This document shows, piece by piece, positions 46,322-54,546 of a stretch of 64,000 bases of DNA. The stretch comes from Romboutsia hominis (lineage in GTDB: Bacteria; Bacillota; Clostridia; Peptostreptococcales; Peptostreptococcaceae): assembly GCF_900002575.1 (NCBI RefSeq), contig NZ_LN650648.1, positions 2,333,565-2,397,564 of the forward strand, in the 5' to 3' direction. Below the pieces are notes generated by a model. It ran no database searches and was not told the DNA's origin. It saw only the letters and a list, made by a program, of their open reading frames with translations. Every line of letters begins with the position of its first letter. Positions within the stretch are counted from its first letter, which is position 1. Position numbers and translations under genes: made by a program.

Positions 46322-48034
46322 CTACATTAGTGATTTTATGTCTAATGAGTCTTTTATAAGATTATCTATTTCTAGTTGTAAGCTATCTATTTCCTTATTG
46401 TTATTTATATTATGTATTATTAATTTTGATAAATTTTCTATTTTATGATAATTATCATCTTTAAATATTTTTATTTTCATTACTTTATTTGGATAATAAT
46501 CATAAATATTTTTACTTATCTTTTTAGCATTTATTTTATAATATCTATCATATATATTTGAGTTTAATATGCCAACTATATACTCTTCTGAAAACTCCTT
46601 TTTATATTCTTCTTTTATAAAAAATGAGTATACATCTGCACTACAAAAACTATTATTGTAATCTATTGCAAATTTATTTTGAGAAGATTTATAAGGATAC
46701 ATTATTTTTATTTGTTCAAATAAATTTTTATCTCTTCCCCATTGAAGTTTATACCACTTTCTTGTGTTGTTTACACATTCTCTTCTTTTGCATAGTTTAT
46801 CTTTATATTTTCCTATTATTTCCCCTATTTCTAACTTATAATCATTTTCGTCTTTTATATCATCTGAATATATTAGTTTATAGTTGCTACTTGAAATTGT
46901 GTATTTATTTATATTTTTATTTTTTATCCAGTTTCTTAATAATTTCTTATCTACCTTGTTTATTTTTTCATCTTTTATATCTAGTACAAAAGCTTTGTCA
47001 CATCCTGTGATTATCCCTTGAAAGCTTGTAACTATATCTTCTAGAATATAATTACAATTATTTTGTATTTTATTATATAGTTTTTTATCATTTTCATTTA
47101 ATATAATCCAATTTTCATCTAGGTTTTCTTGGTCTATGTAAAATTTTTCGAATTTATTATTTTTTAGTAGATATCTTAAATCTTCTATTTGCATATTTTC
47201 ATTTACTGGTTTTAATATATCTATTTTGCTATTTTTATTTAAATCTTTAACTAAAGTTAGTATACAACTACAAATTCCTATATTTTTAAATACAGAAACT
47301 CCTAAAAAATCTATAATTTCTTTTATGTATGTATTTTTTGATATATATTTTCTTAAGTGTTTTCCTGACGGGCTTTCTATAAAGTACCTAGGAGTTATTA
47401 AGCTACATACTCCACCTTTTTCTAGTAAATTTATGCACTTTTCATAAAAACAAAAATATAAATCAGATTTATCTCTATATGTATTTTTATATTCTTTAAG
47501 TAGGAATTTTTTATATTCTTTATCTAACTTTTTATGACCTATATATGGAGGATTGCCTATTATGTAATCAAATTTTTCATTAAAGTTATGCTTTAAGCTA
47601 TCAGTACAGTATATATTTAAATTTTTAACCAATATGCTATCGCTCTTTTTATTTAGAGACTCTATTAGTATATCTATTGCATCTTTATCTATATCGTATC
47701 CATATATACAATTACTTAATATATGACTATGAATATTTTCCAATATAAATTTATCTCCATATAGTTCATTTAATTTTTCTATGTTATTTTCTATTAATTC
47801 ATATAGTACATCATAAGCTTTTAACAAAAAATTACCGCATCCACAAGATATATCTAATACCTTTGGACACGGGTTATCTATTATATCATGTTTTTTTAAT
47901 GTATTTTCAAGTATATAATCTACTATTTCTCTTGGTGTATAGTAAATTCCCTTTTCTTGTTTTTTTAATGTATCTAAGCTATTTTCATAGTTTTTAGATA
48001 CTACAAAATTATCCCCCTTAGTGTGTTTTTCCAT
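46322..48034 (-). CDS. camA: CamA-type DNA adenine N6-methyltransferase
   Basis: The 570-residue protein has the AdoMet motif DISCGCGNFLL (61-71), the catalytic NPPY (161-164) and GIYYTPREIVDYI near the start, then a target-recognition region. The sequence agrees closely, as recalled, with C. difficile CamA, including NPPYIGHKK, LITPRYFIES, SFQGIITGCDKAF and KNIYDYYPNKVMKI. CamA methylates CAAAAA and is needed for normal sporulation there. There is no restriction endonuclease gene nearby. The ATG at 48034 has GGAGG upstream. It lies between a patatin gene and a STAS-like gene in one operon. Confidence 0.93.
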   Translation of the reverse strand: MEKHTKGDNFVVSKNYENSLDTLKKQEKGIYYTPREIVDYILENTLKKHDIIDNPCPKVLDISCGCGNFLLKAYDVLYELIENNIEKLNELYGDKFILENIHSHILSNCIYGYDIDKDAIDILIESLNKKSDSILVKNLNIYCTDSLKHNFNEKFDYIIGNPPYIGHKKLDKEYKKFLLKEYKNTYRDKSDLYFCFYEKCINLLEKGGVCSLITPRYFIESPSGKHLRKYISKNTYIKEIIDFLGVSVFKNIGICSCILTLVKDLNKNSKIDILKPVNENMQIEDLRYLLKNNKFEKFYIDQENLDENWIILNENDKKLYNKIQNNCNYILEDIVTSFQGIITGCDKAFVLDIKDEKINKVDKKLLRNWIKNKNINKYTISSSNYKLIYSDDIKDENDYKLEIGEIIGKYKDKLCKRRECVNNTRKWYKLQWGRDKNLFEQIKIMYPYKSSQNKFAIDYNNSFCSADVYSFFIKEEYKKEFSEEYIVGILNSNIYDRYYKINAKKISKNIYDYYPNKVMKIKIFKDDNYHKIENLSKLIIHNINNNKEIDSLQLEIDNLIKDSLDIKSLM

Positions 48035-48087
48035 CTTCCCCTCCAAATTTTAATATCCCCCTTTTTATTGTAGCACATATAATTTAT

Positions 48088-48990
48088 TTACTTCCATTTT
48101 GTGTTTAGCCAGTTAATAATATCTTTTACATCGTAATCTTTAGAAACTTTATTTAAATAATCTAGAGCATTATAATTATCCATGCCTATATCTATATCTG
48201 TCTTAGGGTTTACTCTAAAATAATTATCTTCTAATAGCTTTTTGCAAAACTCGTTGCTAGTACTTAAACTACTTTCTAGTACTACAGATATTATTGGAAA
48301 ATCAGGTTCATTGCTTAATATCCAATCTAGTGCTCCCCATTCACTAGTATCTTCTATTATTTTATCAAATTTATATCCTGTACCTATTGATAGTATCCTC
48401 ATATCGTTTATACTTTTACCAATCTCTTTTGACATTGCATATATCAAACAAGCTAAACTTGGATTATTTGCCATTATCCCACCATCTATATGATTTTTAT
48501 AGGTTGGGAAAAAAATTAAAGCTGCACAGCTTGACATAGCAACATCTACAACTCTTGCATTTTCTGTTTCTGAATTTGGTAGATTGTTGTAATATATAGC
48601 TCTCCAAGAATTATTGTCATCCCCTATATAAAAAGTAGGAATTACAACGAGTTTTTTTAAGTCCTTCAATCTTAAATCCTCTGGAAATATACTAAGTAGT
48701 ACTTTTTTTAAATTATCATTATTATATTTTGGTCTAAATATTTCTTGTTGAGGATTTTTAAATATATATTTAGCATATTCTAATGAATATAGTTTTTTTA
48801 TACTTTCACAACTTAATCCATAAGAAAGACCTAGAGCTATTAAGCTACCTGTTGAAGTTCCCCCTAATAAATTAGTTTCTTTTAATATATTTGGGTACTC
48901 TTTTTGTATTTTGTCAAATAGTCTTATACTTAAAGATCCCCTAAGACCACCACCATCAAATGTAAGCATATTAAAAGTAGATTTGTTCAT
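48088..48990 (-). CDS. Patatin-like phospholipase (CapV-like outline)
   Basis: The 300-residue protein has FDGGGLRG, the nucleophile GTSTG (Ser46) and the Asp-Gly-Gly HIDGGIMANNP. These are the patatin catalytic marks; the general layout resembles bacterial defence patatins such as CapV, but no cyclase (CD-NTase) gene is present. The ATG at 48990 has GGGGG upstream. It ends 53 bases before camA and probably shares its transcript. Cytoplasmic, no signal peptide. Confidence 0.9.
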   Translation of the reverse strand: MNKSTFNMLTFDGGGLRGSLSIRLFDKIQKEYPNILKETNLLGGTSTGSLIALGLSYGLSCESIKKLYSLEYAKYIFKNPQQEIFRPKYNNDNLKKVLLSIFPEDLRLKDLKKLVVIPTFYIGDDNNSWRAIYYNNLPNSETENARVVDVAMSSCAALIFFPTYKNHIDGGIMANNPSLACLIYAMSKEIGKSINDMRILSIGTGYKFDKIIEDTSEWGALDWILSNEPDFPIISVVLESSLSTSNEFCKKLLEDNYFRVNPKTDIDIGMDNYNALDYLNKVSKDYDVKDIINWLNTKWK

Positions 48991-49035
48991 ATTTTCCCCC
49001 ATTAAAATTTACTTTAATGTAAATTATGCAAAAAT

Positions 49036-49059
49036 AAATAGGATGGTACCATCCTATTT
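49036..49059. terminator. Perfect palindromic terminator after the EAL gene
   Basis: A perfect 24-base palindrome, AAATAGGATGGT and its complement, contains the TAG stop of the EAL gene. It separates that gene from the patatin-camA operon. Confidence 0.82.
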
Positions 49060-50682
49060 ATCTTTATATAATGATTTATCTTTAATCAACCTATTAAACT
49101 TTTCTTCTTCTAATGGCTTTGAATATACATAGCCTTGCACGACCTCTGCATTTATATTTTTTAATATCTCTACTTGACTTGTATTTTCTACACCTTCGCA
49201 TATAGTCATTAATTCTAAATCCTTTGATAAATTTAATATAGACTTTACCATAACTTGAGTTTTTAAATCTTTTTCTATATCATTTAAAAGTGATTTATCT
49301 AATTTTAAAACATCTATACATATATCTTTAAGGCCACTTAAGTTTGAATTTCCAGTACCAAAGTCATCCATAGCTATCTTTATACCTAAAGACTTTATAT
49401 CACTTAATTTCTTGTTTATAAACTTTAAATCCTTTAAAGCTGTAGTTTCTGTTACTTCTATCTCTATTAAATTTGGATTTATTTTATATTTTTTTAACAT
49501 TTCTTCAATAAAATCTACTAAATCCTTTTGGTATAACTCTACCCTAGATAAATTTATTGCTATTGGAACTACATCTAATCCTTCATTTTCTTGTTTCTTT
49601 ATAATTTTACAAGCTTCTTCTAATACCCAACGACCTATTTTATTTATAAATCTAGTTTTTTCTGCTAAAGGTATAAATACCATCGGACTTATCATACCTC
49701 TTGTTGGGTGTTCCCATCTTATTAGAGCTTCTGCCCCTACTATATCTTTTGTGTGTATATTAAACTTTGGCTGATAATATAATCTAAGTTGATTATTATC
49801 TATAGATTTAAATAAATCCCTTTCTAACTCTATCAACTTTTTCTTTTCTTGTTTTAACTTTTCATCAAAGATTACATGACTTATATTATTTATCTCCTTA
49901 GATTTAATTCTAGCCATATCTGCATTACTTATAATTTTTTCTATATCATCTTCACCTTGTTCTACTTCACATAACCCAATAGAGACATTTACACTTATAT
50001 TAAAATCTTTAAGATTTACATTTATAATTTTAGTTTTTATTAGTTCTAATATATCCTTTATATCTTCTTTTGATTTTATCTTAGTAATTATTATAAATAT
50101 ATCTCCTGTAATTCGACCGTAGATTCCTCTATCTTTGAAGTATTTATCTATGTTAATAGCAATGGAGTTTAATACTTCATCGCCGGCTTTATATCCATAT
50201 ACATCATTTATTATTTTAAATTTATCTATATCAAAATTTATAGCTATTAGATTTTCATTTTTATTATCTGATAAATATTTTTTACCTTCAATTAAAATTT
50301 CATTATATCTTACGAACTCATGCATTTTCTTATAAGATTTTTTACCTAAAAATGTTTTTATTTTCTTATTTATGATTATAATTATGTAAATTATTATTAA
50401 AAAAATAATTATTCTTATTATTCCTATTTTTATAATATTACTTTTATCTAAGTAACTATATTTTATATAATTTCCATCTACATCATTTATTTTTAAAGAG
50501 AATATATGATTATTATCTCTAACGGCTTCGTCTAATTTTTCTATTGCCAATTCTTTTTTAATACTGTTTTCTATACCTTTTTCTGAGTGCAATATCCAAG
50601 AAAATCCAATTAGTAAAGCAATCAATATAAACAATATAATATTACTACAAATATACCTTTTATAATTCCCTCTTATTTTCAT
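49054..50682 (-). CDS. GGDEF-EAL protein, probable c-di-GMP phosphodiesterase
   Basis: The 542-residue protein has two membrane helices (about 13-30 and 83-104) around a short outside loop. A GGDEF domain (about 120-280) follows in which the signature reads RITGDIF, so cyclase activity is unlikely. The EAL domain (about 290-535) keeps its catalytic motifs: EALIRW, INLSR, EVTET, MDDFGTG, KLDKSLL, ICEGVE and QGYVYSKP. It should degrade c-di-GMP. GGGG precedes the ATG. In C. difficile low c-di-GMP favours motility; a similar role here is inference. Confidence 0.93.
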   Translation of the reverse strand: MKIRGNYKRYICSNIILFILIALLIGFSWILHSEKGIENSIKKELAIEKLDEAVRDNNHIFSLKINDVDGNYIKYSYLDKSNIIKIGIIRIIIFLIIIYIIIIINKKIKTFLGKKSYKKMHEFVRYNEILIEGKKYLSDNKNENLIAINFDIDKFKIINDVYGYKAGDEVLNSIAINIDKYFKDRGIYGRITGDIFIIITKIKSKEDIKDILELIKTKIINVNLKDFNISVNVSIGLCEVEQGEDDIEKIISNADMARIKSKEINNISHVIFDEKLKQEKKKLIELERDLFKSIDNNQLRLYYQPKFNIHTKDIVGAEALIRWEHPTRGMISPMVFIPLAEKTRFINKIGRWVLEEACKIIKKQENEGLDVVPIAINLSRVELYQKDLVDFIEEMLKKYKINPNLIEIEVTETTALKDLKFINKKLSDIKSLGIKIAMDDFGTGNSNLSGLKDICIDVLKLDKSLLNDIEKDLKTQVMVKSILNLSKDLELMTICEGVENTSQVEILKNINAEVVQGYVYSKPLEEEKFNRLIKDKSLYKDK

Positions 50683-50805
50683 CTACTTTCCCCTATTTTT
50701 TTAATTCATTACTATAATATTGTAAATTAATTTTAAACTCAAATCAACCTAAATCGACATATACCTATCTAAATAGCTATGAAACTTAATTATAGTATCT
50801 TATAA

Positions 50806-50841
50806 TAAAAAAGTAGCTAACTAATAGTTAACTACTTTTTA
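50806..50841 (-). terminator. Terminator overlapping the end of the amidase gene
   Basis: Arms AAAAAGTAGCTAACT / AGTTAACTACTTTTT with one mismatch; the last codons and TAG stop of the amidase gene form part of the stem. Confidence 0.82.
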
Positions 50842-51668
50842 CTATTTTTATCTAAAAATGATAGTATTCCTTGAGCAATTCCCTCTGATAATCTATTTTG
50901 ATAAGTATTATCTAAAAGTTTATCTCTCTCTTCTTTATTACTTATAAATCCACATTCCACTACTACTGATGGCATATATGTTTGTTGTAATACTTGTATA
51001 TGCTGTTGCTTTACGCCTCTATCTTTCATAGTTACATATGCTTTCATAGTGTTTTGTATAGTTTCTGCTAATTGCTTAGATTTATCGCTAGGGTCTGCAT
51101 CTTGTCTATAATAAGTTTCTACCCCATTTGCAGTATTACCACCTGTTTCTGCATTCATTTGTATAGATATAAATGCATCTGCATTTTGAGAATTTGCAAG
51201 TATTGCTCTATCTGAAGTATTTAAAGTTTTATCATCAGTTCTTGTTAGTATTACTTGTATATCATTTTGATTTGATAAAACAGCAGCTACCTTCTTTGAT
51301 ATGTCTAGAGCTAGATCTTTTTCATATACTGCTTCATTGTCTCCTGGTGACTTAATTCCAACATTTCCTGTGTCATCTCCACCGTGACCTGGGTCTATTA
51401 CCACAGTATGTTTTGCTTCTAGAGGTGTACTAGATTCTGACTCTAAATCAAATTGCTTATTTTCCTCTATTTCCTTTTGTTTTTGTATTTCTTGTGATTT
51501 AGCTTCTTTTATATTCCCTATAAGTTTAGAAGTAGATGCAGCAACTTTACTTATCCCAAATATTAGTGCTATGAATATACAAATTACAAAGATTAGCTTT
51601 TTCTTGTTGATTCTTCTTGTTTTAGTTTTTCTCACACTTTGCTTTCTTATATTCCTTCTTTTTGACAT
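50832..51668 (-). CDS. N-acetylmuramoyl-L-alanine amidase family protein (Amidase_3) with altered zinc site
   Basis: The 278-residue protein has a basic N terminus, a membrane anchor (about 25-45), a charged linker to residue 85 and an Amidase_3 domain. Zinc ligands His95 (DPGHGG) and Glu116 and the catalytic Glu238 (VVECGFISN) are present. The second His of the usual SIHxN motif is Gln170 (FISIQMNA). It may therefore bind zinc weakly, use a partner, or be inactive. It should act on peptidoglycan outside the membrane; CwlD, a spore-cortex amidase, is one relative. Confidence 0.87.
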   Translation of the reverse strand: MSKRRNIRKQSVRKTKTRRINKKKLIFVICIFIALIFGISKVAASTSKLIGNIKEAKSQEIQKQKEIEENKQFDLESESSTPLEAKHTVVIDPGHGGDDTGNVGIKSPGDNEAVYEKDLALDISKKVAAVLSNQNDIQVILTRTDDKTLNTSDRAILANSQNADAFISIQMNAETGGNTANGVETYYRQDADPSDKSKQLAETIQNTMKAYVTMKDRGVKQQHIQVLQQTYMPSVVVECGFISNKEERDKLLDNTYQNRLSEGIAQGILSFLDKNSKK

Positions 51669-51765
51669 TGCTATCCCTTCCTGAAATCATTTTGAATTTC
51701 TCTAATGTATTTTAACATTTAAGAAGGTTAAATTGCAACTTAATGTCCTTATTTAATTGATGATT

Positions 51766-52410
51766 TTATCCTCCAAGGGTTATATCTTGTTGATCATACC
51801 AAGCTAATGCTTCATTTATATGATTTTTGTTAAAGTCAGGCCAATAATCATCTACTACATAAAAATCTGCATATATAGATTGTACTGGCAAAAATCCACT
51901 TAAACGTCTTCTACCACCCCATCTAATAATTAAATCTAACCTAGATACATCATTAGATTGTATATTGTTATGTATATTATTTTTATTTACTCCTTTTGCA
52001 TTAGCTAGTGTATTTAAATCCCAATACCAACCATAATTAACTAATAAATTAGCTCTTATCTGACCTGGCTTTTCTTTAGTTCTTGTAGTATATGGTAAAA
52101 GTTCTTTGGGAAACATTTTAGAGTCGGAATTTCCTATTACTAATAAAGATGCTCCTTCATCTAAAAGCCTATTAGCTGCCTCAATACACGCTTTAGTAAA
52201 TGACTCTGTCTGATAACTAGGTCTTCTTGTGTTATCTGTAGTAAATCCATAAAAGGTTACTTCTTCAACTCCTAAATCTCTTAACTGTCTATAACTTTCA
52301 ATACCAGGATCTAATCCATTTTCATATCCTTTATCTTTTCCCATTCCTTTATCTTGTGCCCATCTTCTATTACCATCTGGTATTATCCCAACATGTTTTG
52401 GTATTCTCAT
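51766..52410 (-). CDS. uppS: Undecaprenyl diphosphate synthase family cis-prenyltransferase
   Basis: The 214-residue protein has the family start HVGIIPDGNRRWAQ, the TFYGFTTDNTRRP block and RWGGRRRLSGFLPVQSIYADFY near the C terminus. These match the UppS fold, though the normal SxENxxRP motif reads STDNTRRP-like and the C terminus RxSxF region is altered (RRRLSGF). It may be a second cis-prenyltransferase beside the main UppS. The ATG at 52410 has AGAGGTGA upstream. It diverges from the lipoprotein operon. Confidence 0.85.
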   Translation of the reverse strand: MRIPKHVGIIPDGNRRWAQDKGMGKDKGYENGLDPGIESYRQLRDLGVEEVTFYGFTTDNTRRPSYQTESFTKACIEAANRLLDEGASLLVIGNSDSKMFPKELLPYTTRTKEKPGQIRANLLVNYGWYWDLNTLANAKGVNKNNIHNNIQSNDVSRLDLIIRWGGRRRLSGFLPVQSIYADFYVVDDYWPDFNKNHINEALAWYDQQDITLGG

Positions 52411-52558
52411 ATGCTTCACCTCTCTATTGGAATTATTTACAATTTTTCTAAAAATTACTCCTTATATATTAAATTTAATGTTCCTTACTTTTACATTTAA
52501 TTGTGTATATTTTAAATTTAAATGGTAATATCTACCAATAATTTTAATATTAAATTAA

Positions 52559-52587
52559 TTGATTTTAACTATTACATATAGTAGACT
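52559..52587 (+). promoter_or_regulatory. Promoter of the DUF4358-MBOAT-DHHW operon
   Basis: TTGATT (52559-52564), 17-base spacer, TAGACT (52582-52587), 33 bases before the lipoprotein start, with GGGAGG before the ATG. Confidence 0.7.
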
Positions 52588-52619
52588 ATATTTAATATGG
52601 ATAAATTTGGGAGGTTTTC

Positions 52620-53090
52620 ATGAAAAAATTTTTAGCACTATTTACACTTATTTTTTCTTTAGGCTTAGTTGGATGTTCATCTAAAGCTGAAGTTAAAGAT
52701 GTCCCTGTAAATGATATAAAAGATGCTATAAATAATGAAGCCACTTTACCTGTTCAACCAGTAGCTGATGTAGATGCAAAAGACTTCTATATATTTGAAT
52801 CTGTAAAAGATAATATACAAGAGGGCTTTGTATTACAGTCTATGATGAATGTCAATCTTCAAGATGTTTTTGTGGTTAAGACTGACAATGTTGAAAAGAT
52901 TAAAAGTGCTATTGATGAATATAAAAATGGTGATTCATTTAAAATGTTTGCAGATGGTTATGGTGGGGAAAATAATATAACTGCTGCAGCTAATTCAATA
53001 TTAAAAAATAAAGGGAATTATGTTTACTTTATAGCTACTAATAATGCAACAGATGTAGAATCTAAAATATTAAAAGTAATAGAAAAATAA
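52620..53090 (+). CDS. DUF4358-family lipoprotein
   Basis: The 156-residue protein has a lipoprotein signal with lipobox LVGC (Cys19), then a single domain with the DUF4358 pattern: ESVKDNIQEGFVLQS and NVDLQDVF-like strand followed by KIKSAIDEYK. DUF4358 lipoproteins usually lie beside MBOAT acyltransferases, as here. It sits outside the membrane and may assist surface polymer acylation. A partial terminator separates it from the MBOAT gene, so it may be made in larger amount. Confidence 0.88.
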   Translation: MKKFLALFTLIFSLGLVGCSSKAEVKDVPVNDIKDAINNEATLPVQPVADVDAKDFYIFESVKDNIQEGFVLQSMMNVNLQDVFVVKTDNVEKIKSAIDEYKNGDSFKMFADGYGGENNITAAANSILKNKGNYVYFIATNNATDVESKILKVIEK

Positions 53091-53100
53091 AAATATAAAA

Positions 53101-53128
53101 GCTGTCTCAAAATAAATTGTGACAGCTC
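53101..53128 (+). terminator. Intra-operon terminator after the lipoprotein gene
   Basis: Arms AGCTGTC / GACAGCT (with a further imperfect pairing) and CTTTTTATAT after it. It probably reduces transcription into the MBOAT gene. Confidence 0.75.
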
Positions 53129-53159
53129 TTTTTATATAAACTTTAGGAGGTTTATTAAT

Positions 53160-54536
53160 TTGGTTTTTAGCAGTATAACATTTTTATTTTATTTTTTACC
53201 ATTAGTTTTATTTTTTTATTTTATATCTCCTAACAAAATAAAAAATTTAGTACTTTTGGTTTTTAGTTTGATATTTTATGCATGGGGAGAACCTGTATAT
53301 ATTTTTATAATGTTGTTTTCTTGTATAGTTGACTATGTACATGCTCTAATAATTGATAAATACAGAGGAACTTTTAAATCTAAGTTAGCTTTAATATCTT
53401 CTATTATTATTAATTTAAGCTTACTTGTTTTTTTTAAGTATAGTGATTTTTTTATATCTCTACTAAATAGTTTAATCAATTTAAATATACCTTTATTAAA
53501 TCTTAGTCTTCCTATTGGTATTAGTTTTTATACATTTCAAACTATGTCTTATAGTATAGATGTTTATAGAAATGATTCTCCTGTTCAAAAAAATATAATA
53601 AACTTAGGTACTTTTATAACACTATTTCCACAGCTAGTTGCAGGACCTATAGTTAGATATCACGATATATCACATCAACTTATTAATAGATGTATTAGTT
53701 TTGATAAAATTTATGAGGGCGTTTATAGGTTTATAATAGGTATATTAAAGAAGGTAATAATTGCAAATAATCTAGGGGCTATATGGTTTAGCATTAAATC
53801 TACACCTTTTAATGATTTATCTAATTTAACAGCTTGGCTTGGAATAATCTGCTTTACTCTTCAGATATACTTTGATTTTTCAGGTTATTCTGATATGGCA
53901 ATAGGTCTTGGTAAAATATTTGGTTTTGACCTTTTAGAGAATTTTAATTTTCCTTATATTTCAAAATCTATAACTGAGTTTTGGAGAAGATGGCATATAA
54001 GCCTTGGTATATGGTTTAGAGATTATTTATATATTCCTCTTGGTGGTAATAGATGTAGTAAGAGTAGATGGATTTTTAATATTTTTATAGTTTGGTTTTT
54101 AACTGGTCTTTGGCATGGAGCTAGCTTTAACTTTATATTGTGGGGACTTTACTTTGGTATTATTCTAATAATTGAAAAATTATTCTTATTAGAAATTCTA
54201 AAAAAATTACCTAAGTTTTTAAGTCATATATATGTTATGTTTTTAGTTATTATAGGATTTGTTATATTTGAGATAACAGATATTAATAGTATTTTAATCT
54301 ATCTAGGCTCTATGTTTAACTTTAATAATACCTTTGTAGATAGTGCTTTTTATTATTATTTTATACATAATATAATTTTAATAGTTTTTTCTATAATAGC
54401 ATCTACTCCTATTATAAAAATAATTCTAGATAAATATGAAATTTTAAGATTTATAACTTTAATTGTTGGATTTATAGTGGCGACTTCATTTTTAGTAGAC
54501 TCCTCTTTCAATCCATTTCTATATTTTAGGTTTTAG
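53160..54536 (+). CDS. MBOAT-family O-acyltransferase (AlgI/DltB-like)
   Basis: The 458-residue membrane protein has the family features: LPIGISFYTFQTMSYSIDVYR, the WRRWHISLGIWFRDYLYIPLGGNR segment and the catalytic His in TGLWHGASFNFILWGLYFG. It moves an acyl group across the membrane to a surface polymer. The start is TTG with GGAGG upstream. With the DUF4358 lipoprotein and the DHHW protein it forms a three-gene system; the polymer and acyl group are unknown. DltB is less likely because dltA, dltC and dltD are absent. Confidence 0.93.
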   Translation: MVFSSITFLFYFLPLVLFFYFISPNKIKNLVLLVFSLIFYAWGEPVYIFIMLFSCIVDYVHALIIDKYRGTFKSKLALISSIIINLSLLVFFKYSDFFISLLNSLINLNIPLLNLSLPIGISFYTFQTMSYSIDVYRNDSPVQKNIINLGTFITLFPQLVAGPIVRYHDISHQLINRCISFDKIYEGVYRFIIGILKKVIIANNLGAIWFSIKSTPFNDLSNLTAWLGIICFTLQIYFDFSGYSDMAIGLGKIFGFDLLENFNFPYISKSITEFWRRWHISLGIWFRDYLYIPLGGNRCSKSRWIFNIFIVWFLTGLWHGASFNFILWGLYFGIILIIEKLFLLEILKKLPKFLSHIYVMFLVIIGFVIFEITDINSILIYLGSMFNFNNTFVDSAFYYYFIHNIILIVFSIIASTPIIKIILDKYEILRFITLIVGFIVATSFLVDSSFNPFLYFRF

Positions 54537-54546
54537 GAGGTAGGCT

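Noticed and set aside
46322-48034. CamA-like protein as a type IIG restriction-modification enzyme
   Set aside because: No nuclease motif is seen, and the full-length resemblance is to the solitary methyltransferase CamA.
48088-48990. Patatin as a CBASS effector
   Set aside because: No cyclic-nucleotide synthase, HORMA, E1/E2 or JAB gene is nearby, so a CBASS claim is not supported.
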